Source of the DNA: UMGS687 sp964383665
GTDB lineage: Bacteria; Bacillota; Clostridia; Christensenellales; UBA1242
DNA length: 64,000 bases
NCBI GenBank assembly: GCA_964383665.1
Contig: CAYLHO010000001.1
Coordinates: forward strand, 258,914-322,913
Direction of reading: 5' to 3'
The translations under genes were made by a program, and so were the position numbers. This document shows, piece by piece, positions 1-7,534 of the stretch (positions within the stretch are counted from its first letter, which is position 1; each line of letters starts with the position of its first letter). A model generated the notes under the pieces. That model did no database searches and was not told the origin of the DNA. It saw only the letters and a list, made by a program, of their open reading frames with translations.

Positions 1-657
1 TTGAACAGGTTTTGCATCGTCGAAATTAAACGTTAATGTTTCGTCGCCACAAAGCGCTTTATAGTAACCCGTGAAAAGAACAATAAGTCCGCGTCCGCCG
101 GCGTCAACAACGCCTGCCTTTTTCAAAACTGGAAGCATTTCAGGAGTTTGTTGGAGAATTTCCTCGCCTTTGTCAAGAACAATCTCAAAAAACTCCTCAA
201 AATCTGGGTGTTTTTTTGCTGCGTCAATTGCTGCTTCAGCCATTGTTCGAATAACAGTTAAAATTGTTCCTTCTTTTGGCTTGGTTACGGCTTTATAGGC
301 AACATTAGCCCCTTCTTGAATTGCTTTCGCGAAGTCTTTTGTTGTAACTTCTTGCTTTTGACCAAGAACCGATGTTAACCCTTTCAAAATTTGAGATGTT
401 ATAACGCCGCTGTTTCCTCTTGCCCCACGAAGCGCTCCCTTTGCATATGCTTCGCAAAGAGAATCCATGCTGTTGTTAATGCAATTGTTAACCTCAGTTG
501 TTGCGTTCTTGATTGTTAAAAACATGTTTGTTCCCGTGTCGCCATCTGGAACTGGGAAGACGTTTAAAGCGTCAACAAGTTTTTTATTTTGTTCAAGCAA
601 GCTTGCGCCTGCAATAATCATTTTTCTAAAAATTGATCCATTAATTGTTTTTTGCAT
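1..657 (-). CDS. fakA: Fatty acid kinase FakA / YloV (DAK2 domain), C-terminal part missing
   Basis: The N-terminal 219 codons are visible; the gene runs off the left edge. The product is the ATP-binding subunit of fatty acid kinase, which phosphorylates fatty acids presented by a FakB carrier protein. The DAK2/DhaL-type domain shows the Mg-nucleotide motif VPDGDTGTNM around residue 36 and GARGNSGV around residue 79. The ATG at 655-657 follows a purine stretch GGTGG. It lies 18 bases after yloU and is almost certainly cotranscribed with it; the rpmB / yloU-yloV neighbourhood is typical of Firmicutes, which supports the assignment. Confidence 0.9.
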   Translation of the reverse strand, partial: MQKTINGSIFRKMIIAGASLLEQNKKLVDALNVFPVPDGDTGTNMFLTIKNATTEVNNCINNSMDSLCEAYAKGALRGARGNSGVITSQILKGLTSVLGQKQEVTTKDFAKAIQEGANVAYKAVTKPKEGTILTVIRTMAEAAIDAAKKHPDFEEFFEIVLDKGEEILQQTPEMLPVLKKAGVVDAGGRGLIVLFTGYYKALCGDETLTFNFDDAKPVQ

Positions 658-675
658 ATATTTTTTCCACCTATA

Positions 676-1026
676 CTAAACACGAACACCAACAACGTGA
701 ACATTAACTGTGTCAACGATCATGCCCGTGAATTTTTCAACACTATATTTGACAGCGCTCTTCAAACTTTCGGCAACTGCGCTAACAGAAACACCATATT
801 TTAAAATGCAAAAAATGTCGATAAAAATTCTGTTATCAACATTAGAAATTTTAACACCTTTTGAATATTGTTGTTTCTTAAAAAGTTCTGTGAAATTATC
901 TTTAAGCGAGTTAGCAACAAGGTCAACAACGCCATAGCAATCAAGCGCTGCATAACCTGCAACGATTGCAATACTCTCATCAGAAATTGTTATTTTTCCA
1001 TAATAGTTTTTTGTGTCGACCGTCAT
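676..1026 (-). CDS. yloU: Asp23/Gls24 family protein YloU
   Basis: A 116-residue protein matching the Asp23/Gls24 (DUF322) family: it opens with GKITISDE, then a predicted helix containing AIVAGYAALDCYGVVDL, and the C-terminal half has the typical VNVHVVGV strand. Family members are small envelope-stress or membrane-associated proteins; the copy beside fakA is nearly universal in Firmicutes but its exact role is unsettled. Full length for the short class. The upstream region has a clear promoter (1070-1098) and an AAGGAT ribosome site about 12 bases before the ATG. First gene of the yloU-fakA operon. Confidence 0.88.
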   Translation of the reverse strand: MTVDTKNYYGKITISDESIAIVAGYAALDCYGVVDLVANSLKDNFTELFKKQQYSKGVKISNVDNRIFIDIFCILKYGVSVSAVAESLKSAVKYSVEKFTGMIVDTVNVHVVGVRV

Positions 1027-1069
1027 TTAATTTTAAATCCTTAAGTAAGCACACTATCTTACGATAATA

Positions 1070-1098
1070 ACTATACACCAATATTTCATTTTATGCAA
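1070..1098 (-). promoter_or_regulatory. Sigma-A-type promoter of yloU-fakA
   Basis: On the minus strand TTGCAT (1093-1098), a 17-base spacer, then TATAGT (1070-1075). The start codon is 43 bases further on, leaving an ordinary leader with a ribosome site. The 265-base gap between yloU and rpmB (1027-1291) otherwise holds only this promoter and the rpmB promoter facing the other way; I see no other gene in it. Confidence 0.65.
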
Positions 1099-1291
1099 CA
1101 ATTTTCACGCAAATTTACTCAGATTGGCAATATGATATGCAAAAAATATACCCTTTTTGTGATATAAATTTTCATAAAAACGCATAACTTTAAGACAAAA
1201 CAAAAAATAATTAAAAATTTGCTTGCCTTTTTGTTAAATCTATGTTAAACTTACGCAGTTAATTTAAGAAAAAAATAACTGGAGGAAATCT

Positions 1292-1474
1292 ATGAGCAAA
1301 GTTTGTGAAATTTGTGGAAGAGGAAAAATGAGCGGCAAAAATGTTAGCCACAGCAACAGAAAATCAAACAGAACTTGGGATCTTAATCTTCAACAAACAA
1401 CAGTTGAAGTTGACGGAAAAGAAAAAACTGTTAGAGCTTGCACAAAATGTATTAAAACACAAAAAAAGGCTTAA
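1292..1474 (+). CDS. rpmB: 50S ribosomal protein L28
   Basis: Complete 60-residue L28, a structural protein of the large ribosomal subunit. It carries the zinc-ribbon type cysteines: CEIC at residues 5-8 and CTKC near residue 51, so this is the Cys-containing (C+) paralogue class. The signature VSHSNRKSNRTW follows at about residue 18. A strong site GGAGG lies 7 bases before the ATG. A promoter is visible upstream: TTGCTT (1219-1224) with TATGTT (1241-1246), or TTGCCT with TAAACT five bases further on. It is transcribed away from yloU and followed at once by a terminator. Confidence 0.97.
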   Translation: MSKVCEICGRGKMSGKNVSHSNRKSNRTWDLNLQQTTVEVDGKEKTVRACTKCIKTQKKA

Positions 1475-1490
1475 TTTAAAGCCTTTTTTA
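1461..1490 (+). terminator. Rho-independent terminator of rpmB
   Basis: Stem AAGGCTT / AAGCCTT with a short loop and a run of T. The left arm overlaps the last codons of rpmB. Confidence 0.8.
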
Positions 1491-1496
1491 TTATTT

Positions 1497-1522
1497 AAAA
1501 GCCGCATTTATTGCGGCTTTTT
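1497..1522. terminator. Terminator between convergent rpmB and alaS
   Basis: Ten-base-pair stem AAAAGCCGCA / TGCGGCTTTT with a 5-base loop, 3 bases beyond the alaS stop. It is symmetrical enough to work for alaS on the minus strand and as a second stop for rpmB. Confidence 0.75.
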
Positions 1523-1524
1523 CC

Positions 1525-3318
1525 TTATTCTATTATTGCTTTAATTCTTCTGACACCTGCCGAACTACTTTCCTCTTTAACAATTTTAAAATGTCCAAGG
1601 TCTTTCGTGTTCTTTGCGTGAGGCCCTCCGCACATTTCTTTGCTAACAGTTCCAATTGTGTAAACTTTAACAATCTCGCCATATTTATTCTCAAAGATTC
1701 CTGTTGCTCCGCTTTCACGCGCTTTTTCAATTGGCATTTCCTCGCAAACAACTGGGATTGCCTCCTCTATATGGCTGTTAACTTCGTTTTCAAGCGCTGT
1801 TATCTCCTCTTGGGTCAACTTTCTGTCGAAGTTAAAATCAAAGCGCAAACGCTCTGGAATTATGTTTGAACCGCATTGATGGATTCCCCCGCCAAGAACT
1901 TTGTTAAGCGCAGCCAAAAGAAGATGGGTTGCAGTGTGGAGTTTTGCATTTTGTTCCGACGAATCTGAAAGTCCTCCCTTAAACGTTCCAGCGCTTGCAC
2001 GGCTTTTTTCTTGATGCTCCTCAAAAGCTTTCTTAAAGCCTTCTTGATCAACAGTGAAACCGTTTTCAGCCGCAAGTTCTGTTGTAAGTTCAATTGGGAA
2101 ACCAAAAGTGTCGAAAAGACGGAATGCTTTGTTCCCTGCAATTTGTTTAACGTCTGGGGCAAATTTAATCAAATTTGAAATGAGTTTATCGAACTCTTTA
2201 ATCCCTTGTTCAAGAGTTTTTTCAAACTTGTTTGCTTCCTTTTCAAGTTCTTGCAAAATGTATTCGCGTTTTGTAACCAAATTTGGATATGCTTCATTAT
2301 AAACTTCGTCGATAAAAACCTTTGCAACATCTTGCATAAGCGAAACAGGCGCGTTAAGTTGCTTGATATATCTTATGGCTCTTCTAATGAGTCTTCGAAG
2401 GATATAGCCCGGGCCAACATTGCTTGGAACAATTCCCTTTTCATCGCCCATAAGCATAATGCTTGTTCTTGTGTGGTCGCAAATTATTCGCATTGCACGA
2501 GTGTTTTTTTCATCTTCGCCATATTTAATGTTTGCAACTTCCTCAATTTTTTTGATTGCAGACGAAAAGAGGTCGGTTTGATAGCAATCGGTTATCCCGT
2601 TCAAAAGCGCAAGATTTCGTTCAAAGCCAAAGCCTGTGTCAACATTTTTTTGCGAAAGTTCGCGATATTTTCCCTCGCCAAGTTGTTGATATTGCATGAA
2701 AACATCGTTGCCAATTTCAACATATCTTCCACACTTACAGTTAATGTCGCAATTTGGGCAACATTTGTTGTCATGTTTTGGATAGAACCATTCATTATCT
2801 GGTCCACAAGGAGTTCCAGTTGTTCCCTCCAAATTCCACCAGTTTTCGTCCAAGAAGAAAATGTTTTCTTTTTTAACTCCAACTTCTTCCAAAAATTTTG
2901 CGGTTTCATCGTCCCTTGGAATTCCATGTCCGCCAGCAAAAACTGTTGCACAAATTTTGTCTTTGTCAAGCCCAAATTCCTTTGTTAAAAGTTCAAATGT
3001 CCAAGCGGTTTTTTCTTTTTTGAAATAATCGCCAATACTCCAATTCCCCATCATTTCAAAGAATGAAAAATGGGTTTCATCGCCAATTTCTTCAATATCG
3101 TTAACTCGAACGCAGCCTTGAACGTTGCAAAGTCTTTTCCCAAGTTCATGCTCCTTTTTCCCAAGAAGATACGGCATTAAAGGTTGCATTCCAGCAACAT
3201 TAAACATAACTCCAGTTTCGCCGTTTCCAATTAATGAAACAGCGCCAATGTTTTTATGCCCTTTGCTCTCATAAAATCTCAACCATTTTTCTCTTAATTC
3301 TTTTCCTGATATTTTCAT
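1525..3318 (-). CDS. alaS: Alanyl-tRNA synthetase, short form lacking the C-Ala domain
   Basis: Charges tRNA-Ala. The 597 residues contain the class II catalytic core, the tRNA-recognition region and the editing domain, with editing metal ligands HTATH (461-465) and CGGPH (563-567). The usual bacterial enzyme is about 870 residues; the C-terminal DHHA1/C-Ala region (about 270 residues) is absent. This is not a frameshift, because a terminator starts 3 bases after the stop. A Cys-rich insertion (CCPNCDINCKCG, around residue 185) sits in the catalytic half. Ribosome site GAGG precedes the ATG. Short forms are known in some reduced bacteria; editing probably still works, while dimerisation through C-Ala cannot. 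Confidence 0.93.
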   Translation of the reverse strand: MKISGKELREKWLRFYESKGHKNIGAVSLIGNGETGVMFNVAGMQPLMPYLLGKKEHELGKRLCNVQGCVRVNDIEEIGDETHFSFFEMMGNWSIGDYFKKEKTAWTFELLTKEFGLDKDKICATVFAGGHGIPRDDETAKFLEEVGVKKENIFFLDENWWNLEGTTGTPCGPDNEWFYPKHDNKCCPNCDINCKCGRYVEIGNDVFMQYQQLGEGKYRELSQKNVDTGFGFERNLALLNGITDCYQTDLFSSAIKKIEEVANIKYGEDEKNTRAMRIICDHTRTSIMLMGDEKGIVPSNVGPGYILRRLIRRAIRYIKQLNAPVSLMQDVAKVFIDEVYNEAYPNLVTKREYILQELEKEANKFEKTLEQGIKEFDKLISNLIKFAPDVKQIAGNKAFRLFDTFGFPIELTTELAAENGFTVDQEGFKKAFEEHQEKSRASAGTFKGGLSDSSEQNAKLHTATHLLLAALNKVLGGGIHQCGSNIIPERLRFDFNFDRKLTQEEITALENEVNSHIEEAIPVVCEEMPIEKARESGATGIFENKYGEIVKVYTIGTVSKEMCGGPHAKNTKDLGHFKIVKEESSSAGVRRIKAIIE

Positions 3319-3345
3319 ATTTTTCCTCTTATTTTTGTGTTAATA

Positions 3346-4056
3346 TTAAAACATTTTTGTTTTTCTTGTTAAGAAAGTCCACCATAAAATTGACCGCAAA
3401 AAATCTCCAACATATGTTAAAAGCGCAGCATGCAAAAGGTCTTCTGCCATTTCAAGTTCATCTTCGTCGAGCGCTTGAGTTCTTTTAATTATTTCAATTC
3501 CACGCTTTGAAGCGTCCTTTTCAAGTGGAACGCTTGAAAGTTTTAAGGCAACAGCCAAAAGGAATATCAAAATTGATGCACCCAAAAACGCAAATCCAAT
3601 TGCAGGAACGTCTTGGAAAACCAGCAAGAAGAAAATTCCAAGAACGGCAAGCGGAAACATGAAATAGCCAAGGACTTTGATTGTTCGTGTTAGCGATTTA
3701 TTAAGCCTAAGTTTTTTTGAGCAAGATAAATCTTGACTTGCATGACCAAATTCATGGGCAACAACTGTTAGGGCGGCAACGCTTGCAACATCGCAAGTTG
3801 CTTCGGAAAGAACAACCATTTTGGATTTTGAGCTGTAGCCATCGTTTAAATAGCCTTTTGTTCTTCCAACTTGAATTTGGCTTCCAAAAAGCGTGTTGGT
3901 TAAATGGAGAGCAAACTGACCGCCGGTTATTTTTTTGTTGCAAGGAACATGGTTATATTTTTCGAACGTGTCTTGAAGTTGCGCGTTTGCATAGGTTGCA
4001 ATTCCAAGCGCAATTGCCAAAAAAACAACAAAGATTCCAAGGACAATCCAAATCAT
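3346..4056 (-). CDS. Membrane zinc metallopeptidase, YugP family
   Basis: A 236-residue integral membrane protein of the Zn_peptidase_2 (YugP) family. It has an N-terminal membrane helix (residues 2-22), the zinc-binding HEFGH at 101-105, and two further hydrophobic helices around 130-180. The family is widespread in Firmicutes, with unproven substrates. I chose the ATG at 4056 because a TTGTTT-17-TATAAT promoter ends 7 bases upstream and there is no ribosome site, so the message would be leaderless. In-frame codons further upstream (ATG 4065, TTG 4092) lie on the promoter or in the thioredoxin terminator. Confidence 0.85.
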   Translation of the reverse strand: MIWIVLGIFVVFLAIALGIATYANAQLQDTFEKYNHVPCNKKITGGQFALHLTNTLFGSQIQVGRTKGYLNDGYSSKSKMVVLSEATCDVASVAALTVVAHEFGHASQDLSCSKKLRLNKSLTRTIKVLGYFMFPLAVLGIFFLLVFQDVPAIGFAFLGASILIFLLAVALKLSSVPLEKDASKRGIEIIKRTQALDEDELEMAEDLLHAALLTYVGDFLRSILWWTFLTRKTKMF

Positions 4057-4063
4057 AGAAAAC

Positions 4064-4092
4064 ATTATACGCTTTAACAGAATAAAAAACAA
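4064..4092 (-). promoter_or_regulatory. Promoter of the YugP-like peptidase gene (leaderless)
   Basis: TTGTTT (4087-4092), 17 bases, TATAAT (4064-4069); the ATG starts 7 bases after the -10 box. The -35 box lies within the thioredoxin terminator. Confidence 0.65.
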
Positions 4093-4110
4093 GCAATTTT
4101 TTTGCTTGTT
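4083..4110 (-). terminator. Rho-independent terminator of the thioredoxin gene
   Basis: Nine-base-pair stem AACAAGCAA / TTGCTTGTT with a 5-base loop, followed on the minus strand by a T-run. It lies 25 bases after the thioredoxin stop. Confidence 0.8.
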
Positions 4111-4135
4111 AATTTTTTGTTTTGTCAGTTAAATT

Positions 4136-4450
4136 TTAATCAATATAACTTCTAACCGCTTCTTCAATTTGATTTTTCTGACGCAAACCAACAATTTTCT
4201 CCTGCTCTTCGCCGTCTTTGAATATTATCATTGTTGGAACGCTCATAATTCCATATTTTTTTGCAATGTCATAACTTTCGTCAACATCGACCTTAACAAT
4301 GTTGAAATCGCCTTTTGAATCCTCTTCAACTTTTTCCAAAATTGGAGAAAGCATTTTGCATGGCCCACACCATGTTGCAAAGAAATCAACAATTGTTGGT
4401 TTGCTTTCCGAAATTATTTTATCAAATTCAACGCTTTGAATAACTTTCAT
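4136..4450 (-). CDS. trxA: Thioredoxin
   Basis: A 104-residue single-domain thioredoxin with the redox motif WCGPC (W27, C28, C31), the preceding VDFFAT strand, and the cis-proline turn in MSVPTMIIF. It reduces disulfides in cytosolic proteins. The length is standard. A strong ribosome site GGAGGAG precedes the ATG at 4450. It has its own terminator, and the next gene downstream has its own promoter, so it is probably monocistronic or the end of a short unit with the upstream two-helix membrane protein, 12 bases away. Confidence 0.95.
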   Translation of the reverse strand: MKVIQSVEFDKIISESKPTIVDFFATWCGPCKMLSPILEKVEEDSKGDFNIVKVDVDESYDIAKKYGIMSVPTMIIFKDGEEQEKIVGLRQKNQIEEAVRSYID

Positions 4451-4462
4451 ATTTCTCCTCCA

Positions 4463-4825
4463 TTATTTTCTTACAATAAACCTGTTTTCAGGCAACTTTT
4501 TAAGCCAAAGTCTAGCGCAAAAAACACAAAGAATTCCCGCCAAACTAACGCCAAGAGTTACGAGATAGTGAACAAGGCTGCTTTTGAAAAAGAAACCGAA
4601 TCCAAACGCAAAAGCAAACGCAAAAAGCGGAATTAGATATATAAAAATTTCAAGAATTTTTGGAACATATGCAACTTTAAAAAGAGAAACACGTTCCCCT
4701 TTCTCAAGTTTTTGCGCTGTTTTTGCAACAATTTTTTCCTCGCCTGCTTGAACCAAAGCGGTCTTTTCTCCCGCCTCCAAAATCAAACAGTTTTCAAAAA
4801 TTGGTGTTTCAACTTTCTTTTTCAT
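4463..4825 (-). CDS. Small membrane protein with RseC-like layout
   Basis: 120 residues: a soluble N-terminal beta-rich part of about 50 residues (GEKTALVQAGEEKIVAK), then two adjacent membrane helices (about 57-75 and 85-105), and a basic tail. The layout recalls RseC/MucC, but the paired cysteines of RseC are missing, so the family call is weak and no function is assigned. It starts 42 bases after tcdA. TTGTTA-17-TAAAAT ends 7 bases before its ATG and there is no ribosome site, so the message appears leaderless. It may be cotranscribed with thioredoxin. Confidence 0.6.
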   Translation of the reverse strand: MKKKVETPIFENCLILEAGEKTALVQAGEEKIVAKTAQKLEKGERVSLFKVAYVPKILEIFIYLIPLFAFAFAFGFGFFFKSSLVHYLVTLGVSLAGILCVFCARLWLKKLPENRFIVRK

Positions 4826-4832
4826 ATGTATT

Positions 4833-4861
4833 ATTTTAACACTTTATCGTGTTTTTAACAA
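4833..4861 (-). promoter_or_regulatory. Promoter of the RseC-like membrane protein gene (leaderless)
   Basis: TTGTTA (4856-4861), 17 bases, TAAAAT (4833-4838), with the ATG 7 bases downstream. Confidence 0.6.
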
Positions 4862-4867
4862 ACAAAA

Positions 4868-5542
4868 TTAATTAATAAGTTTCAAAACAACATAGGCAGA
4901 AATTGTGCTTCCACACATCGAAGGCGAATATGCAGTTGAGCCAATTACCCCCGAACTTGGAGTTGCTTTTTCCTCACAGAAACAAACGTCAAGTTTTTCA
5001 ACATCTTCTTCTCGAAGCATTTTCCTAAACTTCTTTGCAAGCCCGTCGTTATATGTTTTAAAAACATCGCAAATTTTGAAAACTGGAATTGAAGTTCTGT
5101 TCCCCGCCCCCATTGCTGAAACAACGGGAATTTGCCTTCTTTGCGATTCTTTAATCAAAACAACCTTCCCTTCCAAATTGTCGATTGCATCAACAACAAA
5201 ATCAAAGTTATCGTTGAAAACATCGTTAATTGTTTCTTTCCCAACTTTAACATTTTTTGTTGTTACTTTGCAGTTTGGGTTGATTTGCATAATTCTCTCC
5301 GCCATAGCCTCAACTTTTGGTTTCCCAACAGTTGAAGAAAGCGCAATTATTTGTCGATTTATGTTCGAAAGCGAAACAACATCGAAATCAACAATTGTAA
5401 GCGCTCCAACGCCGCTTCTTGCAAGCATTTCGCAAACATATCCCCCAACGCCGCCAACGCCAACAACAAGAACATGAGCAGCATATAACTTGCTCATGTT
5501 TTCTTTTCCAAATAGTAATTCCGTTCGTTCAAATCTTTCCAT
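4868..5542 (-). CDS. tcdA: tRNA threonylcarbamoyladenosine dehydratase (TcdA/CsdL)
   Basis: E1-like ThiF/MoeB-family enzyme that cyclises t6A37 of ANN-decoding tRNAs to ct6A using ATP. 224 residues. It opens with RFERTELLFG, then the ATP-binding Rossmann motif VGVGGVGG (about 28-35), the DFDVVSLSNINRQ element, and the VDAIDN strand. The C-terminal LDVCFCEEKATPSS segment is typical of TcdA rather than MoeB. It overlaps the hslU stop by one base (TAATG), so translation is coupled and it is the last gene of hslV-hslU-tcdA. Confidence 0.88.
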   Translation of the reverse strand: MERFERTELLFGKENMSKLYAAHVLVVGVGGVGGYVCEMLARSGVGALTIVDFDVVSLSNINRQIIALSSTVGKPKVEAMAERIMQINPNCKVTTKNVKVGKETINDVFNDNFDFVVDAIDNLEGKVVLIKESQRRQIPVVSAMGAGNRTSIPVFKICDVFKTYNDGLAKKFRKMLREEDVEKLDVCFCEEKATPSSGVIGSTAYSPSMCGSTISAYVVLKLIN

Positions 5543-6852
5543 TATAAAACATACTTTTTAAGGTCATATTTTTTTCTGTCCTCGCCAAAGGCATTTTGGA
5601 CATAGTTTCTGTCGATTTTAACTTTAACAAGAGGGTTTTCGCCTGTTGCGTTGAAGGAAATATCTTCCAAAACTTTTTCGATTATCGAATGCAAACGGCG
5701 CGCACCAATATTTTCATTTGTTTCGTTTTCTTCTTCGGCAATTTCGGCAATTTCCTTGAGTGCGTCGTCGCTAAATTCAAGGTCGATGTTGTCAACTTTC
5801 AAAAGTTCAGCATATTGAGCGATAACCGATGCTTTTGTTTCTGTTAAAATCTTATAGAAATCATCTTTTGTTAAGTTTTTAAGTTCAACTTTAATTGGGA
5901 AACGCCCTTGAAGTTCTGGAATCATGTCCTCAATTTTTGAAACATGGAATGCTCCAGAGGCAATAAACAAAATGAAATCGGTTTTAACATTTCCATATTT
6001 TGTTGAAACAGTTGAGCCCTCAACAATTGGCAAAATGTCGCGTTGAACGCCTTCTCTCGAAACATCTGGGCCGTTCGAAGTTGCTGCTTTTCCAATAACC
6101 TTATCAATTTCGTCGATAAAGATAATTCCTTCCTCTTCTGCGCGTTTAATCGCTTCGCTGTTAACGCTGTCCATGTCGATCATTTTGTCGCATTCTTCGC
6201 TCGTTAAAAGCGCGCGTGCCTCCTCAACAGAAAGTTTGCGACGTTTTTTCTTTTGAGGGAAAATTCCGCCCATTATACTTCCAATGTTAATTTCGGCAAC
6301 ACCGCTTGAAAGGTCAAGTGGTTTTGGAACATCTTGAATTTCAACTTCAACAATTTCGCTCTCAAGTTTTCCATTTTCATAAAGCGTTTTAAGTTTTTCC
6401 TTAAGTTCGTCTTGATTTGAATTTGGATTTTTTGCAATTTCTGCTTTTATGATTGCATCGAGCAAAATTTTGTCAACTGTTGCTTTTGCTTTCTTTTCAA
6501 CTTCGTGTTGTTTTTCGTCTTTAACCATTCTAACCGAAGTTTCAACAAGGTCACGAACCATGCTTTCAACATCGCGGCCAACATAGCCAACCTCGGTGTA
6601 TTTTGTTGCTTCAATTTTTATGAAAGGCGCTTTAACAAGTTTTGCAAGACGTCTTGCAATTTCTGTTTTTCCAACTCCGGTTGGACCTTTCATAATGATA
6701 TTTTTTGGGGTTATTTCGTCACGCATATCTTTCGAAAGTTTGCTTCGACGATATCTGTTTCGAAGGGCAACAGCAACAGCTTTTTTTGCCTCGTCTTGCC
6801 CAATTATATATTGATTTAATTCTTCAACAATTTGTTTTGGTGTTAAATTCAT
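5542..6852 (-). CDS. hslU: ATP-dependent protease ATPase subunit HslU (ClpY)
   Basis: AAA+ unfoldase that feeds substrates to the HslV peptidase. 436 residues. Walker A GPTGVGKTE at about 56-64, Walker B IIFIDEID after the intermediate (I) domain whose IPQKKKRRKLSVEEA segment is characteristic, sensor-1 LFIASGAFH, and the LQGRFPI arginine-finger region. The start is the ATG at 6852, preceded by AGGAGAGG; a longer in-frame opening would overlap hslV. It lies 10 bases after hslV. Confidence 0.96.
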   Translation of the reverse strand: MNLTPKQIVEELNQYIIGQDEAKKAVAVALRNRYRRSKLSKDMRDEITPKNIIMKGPTGVGKTEIARRLAKLVKAPFIKIEATKYTEVGYVGRDVESMVRDLVETSVRMVKDEKQHEVEKKAKATVDKILLDAIIKAEIAKNPNSNQDELKEKLKTLYENGKLESEIVEVEIQDVPKPLDLSSGVAEINIGSIMGGIFPQKKKRRKLSVEEARALLTSEECDKMIDMDSVNSEAIKRAEEEGIIFIDEIDKVIGKAATSNGPDVSREGVQRDILPIVEGSTVSTKYGNVKTDFILFIASGAFHVSKIEDMIPELQGRFPIKVELKNLTKDDFYKILTETKASVIAQYAELLKVDNIDLEFSDDALKEIAEIAEEENETNENIGARRLHSIIEKVLEDISFNATGENPLVKVKIDRNYVQNAFGEDRKKYDLKKYVL

Positions 6853-6862
6853 TTTCCTCTCC

Positions 6863-7396
6863 TTAAATTTCCTCAATTGTTAAATGATCATTTGTGAACA
6901 CGCAAATTTGACCTGCAATTTCAAGGGCTTTTCTTGCAATTTCTTTTGCACTTAAGTTGGTGTTGTCGATAAGTGCTTTTGCCGCCGCCAAGGCATAGTT
7001 TCCCCCAGAGCCAATTGCGCAAACGCCGTCGGAAGGCTCAATAACATCTCCCATTCCGGAAAGGATTAGAAGTTGCTCCTCGTTTGCAACAATCATCATT
7101 GCTTCAAGTTTTCTTAAAACCTTATCTCCTCGCCAAAGTTGAGCAAGTTCAACCGCACTTCTCATTAAGTTCCCTGAATATTTGTTAAGCATTTCTTCAA
7201 ATCGCTCGCAAAGGCTGAACGCATCGGCAACACTCCCCGCGAAACCAATAACAACTTTCCCATTATAAATTCTTCTAACCTTAACAGCATTATCCTTAAA
7301 AATTACGCTGTTTTGCATTGTAACCTGTCCGTCGCCGGCAATTGCTGTTTTTCCGTCTTTTTTAACAGCACATATTGTTGTTCCTTTAAGTTCCAT
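6863..7396 (-). CDS. hslV: ATP-dependent protease peptidase subunit HslV (ClpQ)
   Basis: Threonine peptidase of the HslUV complex, 177 residues. The catalytic Thr follows a short propeptide: MELKG-TT, as in ClpQ proteins that cleave off a few residues. Family motifs KTAIAGDGQVTM, VVIGFAGSVADA and IGSGGNYALAAA are present. The start is the ATG at 7396; the sequence GGAGG lies 8 bases upstream. Another in-frame ATG 15 bases further up overlaps this ribosome site and would add residues before the propeptide, so it is less likely. Confidence 0.96.
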   Translation of the reverse strand: MELKGTTICAVKKDGKTAIAGDGQVTMQNSVIFKDNAVKVRRIYNGKVVIGFAGSVADAFSLCERFEEMLNKYSGNLMRSAVELAQLWRGDKVLRKLEAMMIVANEEQLLILSGMGDVIEPSDGVCAIGSGGNYALAAAKALIDNTNLSAKEIARKALEIAGQICVFTNDHLTIEEI

Positions 7397-7418
7397 TAAA
7401 TTTTCCTCCATGGCATAT

Positions 7419-7446
7419 ATTATATATCCTAACAAGAATTTATCAA
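7419..7446 (-). promoter_or_regulatory. Promoter of hslV-hslU-tcdA
   Basis: TTGATA (7441-7446), 16 bases, TATAAT (7419-7424). It lies between the topA terminator and the hslV ribosome site. Confidence 0.65.
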
Positions 7447-7502
7447 AATAAATTTGGCATTCCCGCACGTTTAAGTAATGATTTCCAATTTTTGATTAAT
7501 AT

Positions 7503-7534
7503 ATAAAAAAACAGCAAGTTTTACTTTGCTGTTT
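7503..7534 (-). terminator. Rho-independent terminator of topA
   Basis: Nine-base-pair stem AAACAGCAA / TTGCTGTTT followed on the minus strand by a T-run. Its upstream arm contains the last topA codons. Confidence 0.8.

Noticed and set aside
2206..2988. Long open frame antisense to alaS (260 codons)
   Set aside because: It mirrors the codon structure of alaS, has no ribosome site and a composition unlike a real protein; it is a shadow of the true gene. The same holds for other long antisense frames over hslU, lepA, priA, dprA and rarA.
1525..3318. Truncation of alaS by frameshift
   Set aside because: No remaining C-Ala coding sequence lies downstream; the terminator begins 3 bases after the stop.
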